Below the pieces are notes generated by a model. It saw only the letters and a list, made by a program, of their open reading frames with translations, made no database searches and was not told where the DNA came from. A stretch of 64,000 nt of DNA. It comes from JBBRSD01 sp038245725. GTDB lineage: Bacteria; Actinomycetota; Coriobacteriia; Anaerosomatales; JAAXUF01. The stretch lies in assembly GCA_038245725.1 (NCBI GenBank), contig JBBRSD010000006.1:117276-181275 (forward strand), given 5' to 3'. A program made the position numbers and the translations under genes. This document shows, piece after piece, positions 34,704 through 41,246 of this stretch (the stretch's first letter is position 1; each line of letters opens with the position of its first letter).

Positions 34704-34719
34704 TGGCACGTTGGTTGCG
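34704..34719 (+). promoter_or_regulatory. Sigma-54 (-24/-12) promoter
   Basis: TGGCACGTTGGTTGCG matches the sigma-54 consensus TGGCACG-N4-TTGCW apart from its last base, with GG (34705-34706) and GC (34717-34718) 10 bp apart. The GC is 39 bases before the start of the small membrane protein gene at 34757. Confidence 0.65.
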
Positions 34720-34756
34720 TATTGTGGGTCTGAAGAGCCAAGAACGCGGAGGCGAT

Positions 34757-35086
34757 ATGCGAATCGTGATGAGCAGCAGAAGGTGGGTAGCGTCGATCCT
34801 CATGGTCGGCCTGCTCGTCGGCGCGCTCACACTTGTCTGTACTGAAGGCATCCATCTGCCGTTCTCCGCGCCGATCGACGGCAACTGTGCCATCGTGACG
34901 CACTCCGGTATCGGGTTCGCCACGCTGGGATCGGAATCGAGTCAGACGCTCGTGCCCCAACTAGCGCTTCTGGCGGCTGGTCTCTTTGCTTTCGCGATCT
35001 TGTTCGAGGCGCCGGCGCGTCGCGTGCCGGTAGTTGTCTCGCCCAGTCCTCCTCCCGATCCTCGTTTCGGGCGTTTCCGCATCTAG
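34757..35086 (+). CDS. Small two-helix membrane protein (paralogue of 37913-38269)
   Basis: A 109-residue protein: transmembrane helix at about 10-27, an extracytoplasmic loop with two Cys (CTEGIHLPF and NCAIVTHSG), a second helix at about 64-82 and a Pro-rich cytoplasmic tail (SPSPPPDPRFGRFRI). The layout and tail match the protein at 37913, and both have sigma-54-like promoters. GGAGG lies before the ATG. No family recognised. A hairpin at 35100-35122 (CATCGGCG/CGCCGGTG) may end the transcript. Confidence 0.6.
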   Translation: MRIVMSSRRWVASILMVGLLVGALTLVCTEGIHLPFSAPIDGNCAIVTHSGIGFATLGSESSQTLVPQLALLAAGLFAFAILFEAPARRVPVVVSPSPPPDPRFGRFRI

Positions 35087-35308
35087 AAGTCCTCGAGCTG
35101 TCATCGGCGCGTTTCGCCGGTGACGAGCTCCCGCGTCCGGCCTCTCGGCCAGCCGCGGTCTGACTCGCGCCGCCGCCTTCAAAGGCCACCGCGGCGCCGC
35201 ACATCGCCCGCATTTACGTCGGGCGTGGCGAAATCACCCAACAACGTTCGGCGAGATGTGGCGCGCAATCCCAAGGATGAGCTCCCGTTTCGTCGCAAGG
35301 AGTGAGAC

Positions 35309-35728
35309 GTGAAGAAGATCATCATCTGGCTGACGCTTCTGCCAGTTGCGCTCGTCATCGGCTCGTTGGCATTCACCCCGAAGGCTACTGTTTCGTCGAG
35401 TACGTCCGTTCAGGCATCACAGCCGGCGGCGCCGGTTCTGAAACCCACGACCCGACCGGCCATGTACGAGTTCTTTACTGGTTGGTGACCATCGTGCAAA
35501 AAGATGAAGCCTGTGGTCGACAGGCTACAAAAGCAGTACCAGGGCAAGGTCGATTTCAAGCGGTATGACGTTGACACAAGCGCCGAAGGCAACCGGCTCA
35601 TGCAGTTGTTCGACTCGCAGTACGTGCCGACGTTCCTCTTCGTGAACCGAGACGGGACCCTCGCCCAGAAGAAGGTGGGCGAGCTGGCCGAGTCCGATTT
35701 CACGGCAGCGCTGAATGCGCTGAAGTAG
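35309..35728 (+). CDS. Membrane-anchored thioredoxin with selenocysteine (UGA) in the active site
   Basis: A 139-residue product if the in-frame TGA at 35486-35488 is read as selenocysteine. GTG start with AAGGAG 6 bases upstream; an N-terminal anchor (about 4-22); a Ser/Pro linker; then a thioredoxin fold: YEFFTGW-U60-PSC63-KKMKPVVDRLQ, DVDTSAEGNRLM, the cis-Pro loop YVPTFLFVNRDG. The canonical site is WCxxC; here the first Cys is replaced by UGA and the second is kept. The frame and the family similarity run unbroken through the TGA. A SECIS-like hairpin follows. CcdA upstream would reduce it, and its targets may be apocytochromes or cupredoxin cysteines. Without recoding the gene would be split into a useless 59-residue peptide. 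Confidence 0.82.
35486..35525 (+). promoter_or_regulatory. UGA codon with bacterial SECIS-like hairpin
   Basis: The UGA is followed, after 20 bases, by GCCTGT (35509-35514), loop GGTCG (35515-35519) and ACAGGC (35520-35525): a perfect 6-bp stem with a GGU-containing loop. Bacterial SECIS elements need a short stem whose loop begins with G/GU, about 16-37 bases after the UGA; here there are 26 bases between the UGA and the loop. The loop GGUCG is close to the GGUCU of E. coli fdhF. Confidence 0.7.
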
Positions 35729-35787
35729 AGATCGGTCAGGCACCACGCCCAGCGTCACAGCGACACAACGAACCGTGGAGGCACGAC

Positions 35788-36285
35788 ATGTCCAAGAAGA
35801 AGACCACTCCCAAGAACAGCTCGCGGCAGGCGCCCAAGCCCGCCCCGCCAGCGGGGCCCAGCAAGTCACTGATCATCATCGGCCTGCTTGCGGTCGCTCT
35901 CATCGCTGGAATCGCGTGGGCGAACGTGTCCGGCTCCAGAGGCACGGCGACAGCCGCGAGTCCCACAGCACCATCAGCCGCGGCTCCCGTCGTCGAGCAG
36001 AAGTCCGACGGCACCGCGCAGCTCATCAATGGAGTACAGAAGGTGGCTGTGCGCGTGACCTACAAGTACAGTCCGGACGTTATCCGGCTGAAGTCCGGGG
36101 TCCCGACCGAGATCACGTTCAGCGAAGGACAAGGCTGCACGGCGGTTGTGCAGTCACAAGACCTCGGGTTCCAAGAGGACCTCTCCGGCGGCCCGAAGAC
36201 CGTGAAGCTCCAAGGCCTGCAACCCGGCACGTACGGTTTCACGTGCGGCATGAACATGGTTCGCGGTTCGATCGTGGTCGAGTAG
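35788..36285 (+). CDS. Membrane-anchored cupredoxin-like protein (Cys/Met site), copy 1
   Basis: A 165-residue protein. A basic, Pro-rich cytoplasmic tail is followed by one transmembrane helix (about 27-46), an Ala/Thr/Pro linker and a cupredoxin-like beta domain. Candidate copper ligands are the Cys in EGQGCTAVV and the C-x-M-x-M in FTCGMNMVRG at the end. The usual blue-copper histidines are absent. It sits between the selenothioredoxin and a cytochrome c, so it may hold Cu(I) outside the membrane. Confidence 0.78.
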   Translation: MSKKKTTPKNSSRQAPKPAPPAGPSKSLIIIGLLAVALIAGIAWANVSGSRGTATAASPTAPSAAAPVVEQKSDGTAQLINGVQKVAVRVTYKYSPDVIRLKSGVPTEITFSEGQGCTAVVQSQDLGFQEDLSGGPKTVKLQGLQPGTYGFTCGMNMVRGSIVVE

Positions 36286-36327
36286 CCCAGTAAGACCGAA
36301 CGCAGACCAGCTATCGGAGGTTGATCC

Positions 36328-36675
36328 GTGACCCGCAAGAAACACTCGCAGCAACCCAACAAGCGACCCAGCCGGCTCCCTGCAAAGGGGTCACCAAACT
36401 GGCTCGGGAACCGCCCATTGCTTCTCGCAGCGGCGGCGGTAGCGGTCGTCGGGCTGTTCTTTGCATTCCGAATGGTTCCGGCTTCGGGCGGATCGACAAC
36501 GTCGTCGCTCGTCTCCTCGAAGTGCGTGCGTTGTCACCAGAAGCCGCCCATCGCGCCCGGCAGATTCGATTCAGCACGCGCAACCCGCATCGTCGATCGG
36601 ATGCGTGTAACCAAGGGAGTCCAGCTCACCTCTGCAGAGCGGCAGCAGCTGATCGACTATCTGACGCAGCGATGA
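36328..36675 (+). CDS. Small membrane-anchored c-type cytochrome
   Basis: A 115-residue protein with one transmembrane helix (about 31-48) and a single heme motif CVRCH near residue 66 (SSKCVRCHQKPPIAPGRF). A short helical tail ends in LTSAERQQLIDYLTQR, typical of the last helix of a class I cytochrome c. The axial Met is not obvious, although RMRV offers one. The GTG start is 42 bases after the cupredoxin gene, and its stop overlaps the NlpC gene as ATGA. Confidence 0.75.
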   Translation: MTRKKHSQQPNKRPSRLPAKGSPNWLGNRPLLLAAAAVAVVGLFFAFRMVPASGGSTTSSLVSSKCVRCHQKPPIAPGRFDSARATRIVDRMRVTKGVQLTSAERQQLIDYLTQR

Positions 36676-37721
36676 CGGAGAGAAACCGCTCGCCCAGAAC
36701 GGGCCGCCGCGCCCGGACATGCTTTGCCGTGCTGCTCACGATGTCGCTCGTGACCGCTGCGATGCCCGCCGAGGCGGTCACGTCTGCGCAGAAGATCGCG
36801 CAGGCGCGGCTGGTCAAGTCACAGGTGGACGCCCTCGACACGCGCGTATCGATCGCCGACGAGGAGTACCTCCAGGCCGCCGACAAGCACGCGACGCTGG
36901 TCGGGCAGGCGCGCCACGCCGCTGCTCGCGTGGCGAAGGCCGAGAAGCATCTCAGGAAGCTTGAGCTGCATCTGGGCACTCGTGCCGACTCGATGTACCG
37001 CACCGGTCCTCTCGGATTCCTCGATGTGTTGCTCGGCGCTCGGACTTTCGATCAGCTCGCGTCGACGTGGGACATCCTCAAGCGGCTCAACGCGTCTGAT
37101 GCGAAGTACATCTCTCAGACGAAGGATGCTCGTGCCGAGGCGAGCGCGGCGCACGCGGCGTTGAGCACCCGAGAACGGGCGGCGGCGCGCCAACTGGCCG
37201 TCATGAGCTCGAACAAGCGGTTCATCCAAGGTCAGCTTGCCCAGCGCCAACGGAAGCTCGCGGGCATCGAAAGCGAAGTCGCGCGGTTGCAAGCCCAAGA
37301 AGAGGCCGCCCGCGCCGCTGCGGCTTCGTCTCGCTATGCCGGATCGGGAGGCGGGAACTATCCGGCGCCGTCGATCCCAGCTCACGGCAACGTCGTGGAT
37401 TACGCGCGCTCGCGCCTTGGTCTGCCGTACGTGTGGGCGGCGTCGGGACCGAGCACTTTCGACTGCTCGGGCTTGACGATGTGGGCGTACGCGAGGGTCG
37501 GCATTTCGCTACCGCATTCTTCGCGGGCGCAGATCAACGTGGGTCAGCGCGTTTCCCGCAAGGACCTGGCCCCTGGCGACCTCGTGTTCTTCGGATCGCC
37601 GATCCACCACGTGGGCATCTACATCGGCGGGGGACGGATGATCGAAGCCCCGCACTCCGGAGCCAACGTCCGCATCGGTTCGATCGACCGGAGTGATTAC
37701 GTAGGGGCCTCGCGCCCCTAG
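36672..37721 (+). CDS. Secreted NlpC/P60 peptidoglycan hydrolase with coiled coil
   Basis: A 349-residue protein with a signal peptide (about 14-36, ending MPAEAVTS), a long coiled coil (about 40-225) and a C-terminal NlpC/P60 domain: GLPYVWAASGPSTFDCSGL with the catalytic Cys at about 265, SSRAQINVGQ, LAPGDLVFFGSPIHHVGIYI with the catalytic His at about 313. It resembles RipA/CwlO-type D,L-endopeptidases, where the coiled coil often binds FtsEX. The location in a copper/cytochrome region is odd, but the ATGA overlap ties it to the cytochrome gene. Confidence 0.87.
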   Translation: MTERNRSPRTGRRARTCFAVLLTMSLVTAAMPAEAVTSAQKIAQARLVKSQVDALDTRVSIADEEYLQAADKHATLVGQARHAAARVAKAEKHLRKLELHLGTRADSMYRTGPLGFLDVLLGARTFDQLASTWDILKRLNASDAKYISQTKDARAEASAAHAALSTRERAAARQLAVMSSNKRFIQGQLAQRQRKLAGIESEVARLQAQEEAARAAAASSRYAGSGGGNYPAPSIPAHGNVVDYARSRLGLPYVWAASGPSTFDCSGLTMWAYARVGISLPHSSRAQINVGQRVSRKDLAPGDLVFFGSPIHHVGIYIGGGRMIEAPHSGANVRIGSIDRSDYVGASRP

Positions 37722-37858
37722 TGGGTGGCCGTTCACCCTTTTCGTTAAAGCTCCCGGCCGTTTTGCACGATACATGGCTCGACGCACAAAATGGCGTCTG
37801 ACCGGCGCGATTAGCGCACCAGACTGGTGTTCTTTGCACTCTTGTCGGCGGAGGCACT

Positions 37859-37874
37859 AGGCACGATAGTTGCG
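37859..37874 (+). promoter_or_regulatory. Sigma-54 (-24/-12) promoter
   Basis: AGGCACGATAGTTGCG has GG (37860-37861) and GC (37872-37873) 10 bp apart and shares GGCACGNTNGTTGCGTAT with the site at 34704. The GC is 40 bases before the GTG at 37913. The upstream 120 bases hold a loose TTTTG...CAAAA repeat (37771-37801 region) that could bind an activator; this part is speculative. Confidence 0.65.
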
Positions 37875-37912
37875 TATAGGGCGTCCAAGCAGGCGGTTTC
37901 AGGAAGGAAGAC

Positions 37913-38269
37913 GTGCCCACTCGTATCGACACTCGCAAGGTCTCACTGACCATGGCAATCGTCGTGGCGATGATTGCCGTCGCCCTTCCGTTGTGCCAGA
38001 TGGTCGGATGCGACATGCTTGCGAGCGCGATGGGCCAGTCCACCGGAACGGCCGCTCACAGGATCTGCAATCTCGGTTCGATGGCCGCTCCCGGAAGCGT
38101 GGGCGTCGTTCCCACCGGGTCCGAGTCGCTGATCTTCTCGCTGGCCGCCCTCATCGGCGTGGCCATCATGATCGTGTCTCCGCCGCGTCAGCTTCAGCTG
38201 GTGCGCGCCTCGGGGCAAGACCCGCCGCCTCCGCCCGAAGATCCTCGCGGAGTTCGCCTCATCATCTAG
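37913..38269 (+). CDS. Small two-helix membrane protein (paralogue of 34757-35086)
   Basis: A 118-residue protein: transmembrane helix at about 11-30, an extracytoplasmic loop with Cys residues (CQMVGCDMLASAMG, RICNLGSM), a second helix at about 73-92 and a Pro-rich tail (GQDPPPPPEDPRGVRLII). The size, loop, helix order and tail repeat those of the protein at 34757. AGGAAGGAAG lies before the GTG. Family unknown. Confidence 0.6.
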   Translation: MPTRIDTRKVSLTMAIVVAMIAVALPLCQMVGCDMLASAMGQSTGTAAHRICNLGSMAAPGSVGVVPTGSESLIFSLAALIGVAIMIVSPPRQLQLVRASGQDPPPPPEDPRGVRLII

Positions 38270-38375
38270 TTTCTCCTCGTGACCGTCTGTGGCTGCGTTT
38301 CGGCGCGCCTGGGCGGCTAGACGTGTACCCGTTTGCGGTACTCGCCCCGTCCCCCTTTCACGAGGAGAACTCGCT

Positions 38376-39755
38376 GTGTTTGCACTCTTTGTATCGATGC
38401 TCATGCTGGGGCTCGTCACCAGCATCCACTGTGTTTCGATGTGCGGCCCGATGGTCGTCACCTACGCCGTCAAAGGCGAAGAGGGCGGCCCCTGGCACCG
38501 TAAGCTGATCCCGAACCTCGCCTATCAAGGCGCGAAGATCACGAGCTATGTGATCGTGGGCCTGGCTCTCGGTGCGATCGGCTCGGCGTTCAACATCGAT
38601 GGCGTACGCCCGTACATCATGGGGATCGCCGGCGGCTTCATGATCATCATGGGCCTCGGCATGACCGGCAAGTTCCCGTGGGCCGCGAGGCTGACGCCGC
38701 GCCCGCCGAAGTTCCTCATGAAGGCGCTGTCGAGCACGCGCCGCAAGGCGAACGCCGACGCAGCGGCGGGCGAGAGCTCGATCGCGACGCCGATCAGCTT
38801 CGGTCTTCTCACCGGCCTGATGCCCTGCGCTCCGCTCATGGCGGCGCAGTTGGCGGCGGCCGGGACCGGAAGCGTTCTCGGCGGCGGTTTGGCGATGCTG
38901 GCCTTCGGGCTTGGCACCGCGCCGCTGATGCTGGTCTTCGGCACCGCGTCGAGTATGCTGCCGGCGAACCTCAAGCAGCGGCTCATGTCCGCGCTCGCGA
39001 TCGTGGTGATCCTGTTCGGCGCAGTGTACGTCAACCGCGCCGCGATGCGCCTCGGCTCGCCCGTCACTTTCAACACCGTCAAGGAAGCCGTCCTGGGCAC
39101 TCCCGCGGCTCCCGTGGCGACGGCCGCCAGCTACAAGACCGCTGCTGATGGTGTCGCCGAAGTCCCTCTCACTATCGAGAACACGCAGTTCGGTCCTTCG
39201 ACCCTTCAGATTCCCGCCGATAAGCCCGTCAGGCTCATCGTCAACCGCAAGGAAGACAACGCCTGCTCGTCGCAGCTCTCGGTGCCGCAGCTGGGCATCA
39301 CCGTCAATCTCAAGCCCAACGGTGTGACCGCGGTCGATCTGCCGGCGACGAAGGCCGGGCAGTACACGCTCACGTGTGGCATGGGCATGATGTCGGGCCG
39401 GCTCGCGGTCGGCGGCGGCGCACCTGCTTCCGCTTCAGCTCCTTCGCCACTGCCGTGGCTGCTGCTCACGTTCGCGGCGACCGCAGGCGCACTCTACGTG
39501 GCCCGCGGCATCAAGCCGGCTCCCCAGGCGGTCCCGGTTCTCGCGTCGGCATCGCACACGTCCGCGCCGAGGTCCGCGCGCGGTTCGAGCACGCCGAAGC
39601 GCTCGGGCGCCTCGAGCCACTCGCAGTCGAAAGCCTCTGCCCCCGCACGAACGCTCATCGCGGGGTTCTCTCCCCAGCAGGCGATAGTCATCGCCAGCCT
39701 TATCGGCTTCGCAATGATCATCGGGTTTGCCACGGGCGGTGGCCTCCTCGGCTGA
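38376..39755 (+). CDS. TauE/SafE (DsbD_2-like) membrane protein fused to a cupredoxin-like domain
   Basis: A 459-residue protein. Residues 1-220 hold about six transmembrane helices with SIHCVSMCGPMVV near residue 20, a His/Cys/Met motif shared by copper-linked members of this family found next to cbb3 oxidase genes, and LLTGLMPCAPLM. A cupredoxin-like domain follows (about 255-350; NACSSQL and LTCGMGMMSG), then one more helix, a Ser/Lys-rich linker and a final C-terminal helix. GAGGAG lies 8 bases before the GTG. It probably moves or hands over copper; transport direction is unknown. Confidence 0.78.
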   Translation: MFALFVSMLMLGLVTSIHCVSMCGPMVVTYAVKGEEGGPWHRKLIPNLAYQGAKITSYVIVGLALGAIGSAFNIDGVRPYIMGIAGGFMIIMGLGMTGKFPWAARLTPRPPKFLMKALSSTRRKANADAAAGESSIATPISFGLLTGLMPCAPLMAAQLAAAGTGSVLGGGLAMLAFGLGTAPLMLVFGTASSMLPANLKQRLMSALAIVVILFGAVYVNRAAMRLGSPVTFNTVKEAVLGTPAAPVATAASYKTAADGVAEVPLTIENTQFGPSTLQIPADKPVRLIVNRKEDNACSSQLSVPQLGITVNLKPNGVTAVDLPATKAGQYTLTCGMGMMSGRLAVGGGAPASASAPSPLPWLLLTFAATAGALYVARGIKPAPQAVPVLASASHTSAPRSARGSSTPKRSGASSHSQSKASAPARTLIAGFSPQQAIVIASLIGFAMIIGFATGGGLLG

Positions 39756-39807
39756 CCGAATCCATGAACTCACACGAGAACCGTCCCACTCGAAAGGAAC
39801 CACCGAC

Positions 39808-40023
39808 ATGAACACCATCAAGCTCAAGACCAGCGGAATGCACTGCCCGTCGTGCTCGATGCTCATCGAGATGAACGTCTCGGACCTGCCTGGCGTCGAC
39901 TCGGTCCGCGCCTCGCACGCCGACGGCCTGACCACCGTGACCTTCGACTCGAGCGCAGTAAGCGCCGAGAAGATCGCCGACGAGATCCGTGCCGCCGGCT
40001 ACGAAGCCGAAATCCTGGCGTAG
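39808..40023 (+). CDS. copZ: CopZ-like copper chaperone (HMA domain)
   Basis: A 71-residue single HMA domain: KTSGMHCPSCSMLIEMNV with C13 and C16, VRASHADGLTTVTFD and the C-terminal EIRAAGYEAEIL. It binds Cu(I) in the cytoplasm and would pass it to the CopA encoded 1.2 kb downstream. GAAAGGAAC lies before the ATG. Confidence 0.87.
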   Translation: MNTIKLKTSGMHCPSCSMLIEMNVSDLPGVDSVRASHADGLTTVTFDSSAVSAEKIADEIRAAGYEAEILA

Positions 40024-40052
40024 ACCGCCACCCAAGACGAGAGGTCAAAGAG

Positions 40053-40628
40053 ATGACAACGCACACCAACAACCGCAAGAAGACTCCTCCGCCCCCCGCA
40101 CCTGCTCCTGAGGTCACCTCGAACTCGACGCGCTACATCCTCGTGGCGGTGCTCGTGATGGCGTCCTTCTTCGGCGCCTTCAAGTTCGCCGAGGCAAGCA
40201 GGCCTGCCTCTGGCGCGGGCGCATCGGCAGGATCCGGACTTGCGCAGACGTACGGCGGCACGGGCGGCAGCACCGGCGGCGCCACGAGTGGCAGCGCCAG
40301 CGCCGGCGGTGGCGGCGGTGGCTGCTGCGGCGGCGGTGGAGCTGCCACGACAGGTGCCGCGAAGATCGTCGGCGGTGTCCAGAAGATCAAGGTCGACGCG
40401 TCTCAGGGCTACAACCCGAACACGATCCAGCTCAAGGCCGGCGTCCCCGCCGAGATCACGTTCAGCCAGTCCGCGGGCTGCACGGCGATCGTCCAGTCCG
40501 CCGACCTCGGCTTCCAGGAGGACCTCTCCGGCGGCCCCAAGACCGTGAAGCTCAAGGGTCTTCCCGCAGGCACGTACAACTTCGCCTGCGGCATGAACAT
40601 GGTCCGCGGCACGATCGTCGTCCAGTAG
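40053..40628 (+). CDS. Membrane-anchored cupredoxin-like protein (Cys/Met site), copy 2
   Basis: A 191-residue protein: a short basic tail, a transmembrane helix (about 27-45), a flexible Gly/Ser linker containing a CC pair inside a poly-Gly run (about 85-100), and a cupredoxin-like domain nearly identical to copy 1: QSAGCTAIVQSADLGFQEDL, then FACGMNMVRGTIVVQ. The extra CC pair may be a further Cu(I) site. It lies 29 bases after copZ. Confidence 0.78.
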   Translation: MTTHTNNRKKTPPPPAPAPEVTSNSTRYILVAVLVMASFFGAFKFAEASRPASGAGASAGSGLAQTYGGTGGSTGGATSGSASAGGGGGGCCGGGGAATTGAAKIVGGVQKIKVDASQGYNPNTIQLKAGVPAEITFSQSAGCTAIVQSADLGFQEDLSGGPKTVKLKGLPAGTYNFACGMNMVRGTIVVQ

Positions 40629-40645
40629 AGATGGAGGAGGCTGAA

Positions 40646-41236
40646 ATGAGCCACAACACACTCAGGGAGGTCTACCGCATCGACGTGGGCGGGTACGCGT
40701 GCCGTTCGGTCGAGGCGCTTACGACCTTGAACCTGCTCGATGTCGACGGAGTCGAGGTCGTGACTTTCGGCCAGGACGACACCTTGCTCGCGGTCACCTC
40801 GGCCGAGGGCGACATCTACGACGACGTCGTTCGCGCCGTGGTCACGTCGGGGCTCGATCCCCGTCGCGTCACCGTCGCCGATCTCGAACGCGCCTTGGCC
40901 CCCTCGCCGCTCTCCATCGAGGAGGCGGAACGGCTCGGCCTCATCGAGCCGCCGAAGGAGCCTGTTCGCGCGACGGTCGAGACGATCCAACGGGTGCGCG
41001 TCACTGTGACCGACGGCTACGACCCCGAAACGATCATCGTCGAAGCGGGCGTGCCCGCGGAGATCGACTTCTCGGAAGGGCACGGTTGCCTCGGACGCGT
41101 CGTGTTCGATGGCCTTGGAATAGAAGCCGACCTCGAGCAGGGCGGCGCGATCGTCAAGCTGCCGGCGCTCGAGCCGGGTACCTACGGATTCCGATGCGGC
41201 ATGGACATGGTCCACGGCACGCTCATCGCGGAATAG
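40646..41236 (+). CDS. Degenerate HMA domain fused to a Cys/Met cupredoxin-like domain
   Basis: A 196-residue protein with no membrane helix or signal. Residues 1-75 (REVYRIDVGGYACRSVEALT) align with the first HMA domain of the CopA encoded next (RQVYRIGVGGMDCSACEKLL), but the second metal Cys is replaced, so CxxC becomes CRSV. The C-terminal 85 residues are a cupredoxin-like domain (GHGCLGRVV, FRCGMDMVHGTLIAE). GGAGG supports ATG 40646 over 40631. It probably docks to CopA or CopZ in the cytoplasm. Confidence 0.72.
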   Translation: MSHNTLREVYRIDVGGYACRSVEALTTLNLLDVDGVEVVTFGQDDTLLAVTSAEGDIYDDVVRAVVTSGLDPRRVTVADLERALAPSPLSIEEAERLGLIEPPKEPVRATVETIQRVRVTVTDGYDPETIIVEAGVPAEIDFSEGHGCLGRVVFDGLGIEADLEQGGAIVKLPALEPGTYGFRCGMDMVHGTLIAE

Positions 41237-41246
41237 GGAGACGACA

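Noticed and set aside
35302..35568. 88-codon frame reading through the selenothioredoxin region in another phase
   Set aside because: It has no ribosome binding site of its own and no domain. The GTG 35309 frame has a good RBS and continuous thioredoxin homology across the UGA.
40255..40345. Gly/Ser-coding repeat (ggcggc-type) considered as a DNA repeat or CRISPR-like element
   Set aside because: It is the low-complexity linker of a cupredoxin protein. Units are irregular and there are no spacers. No CRISPR array or insertion sequence was found in the window.
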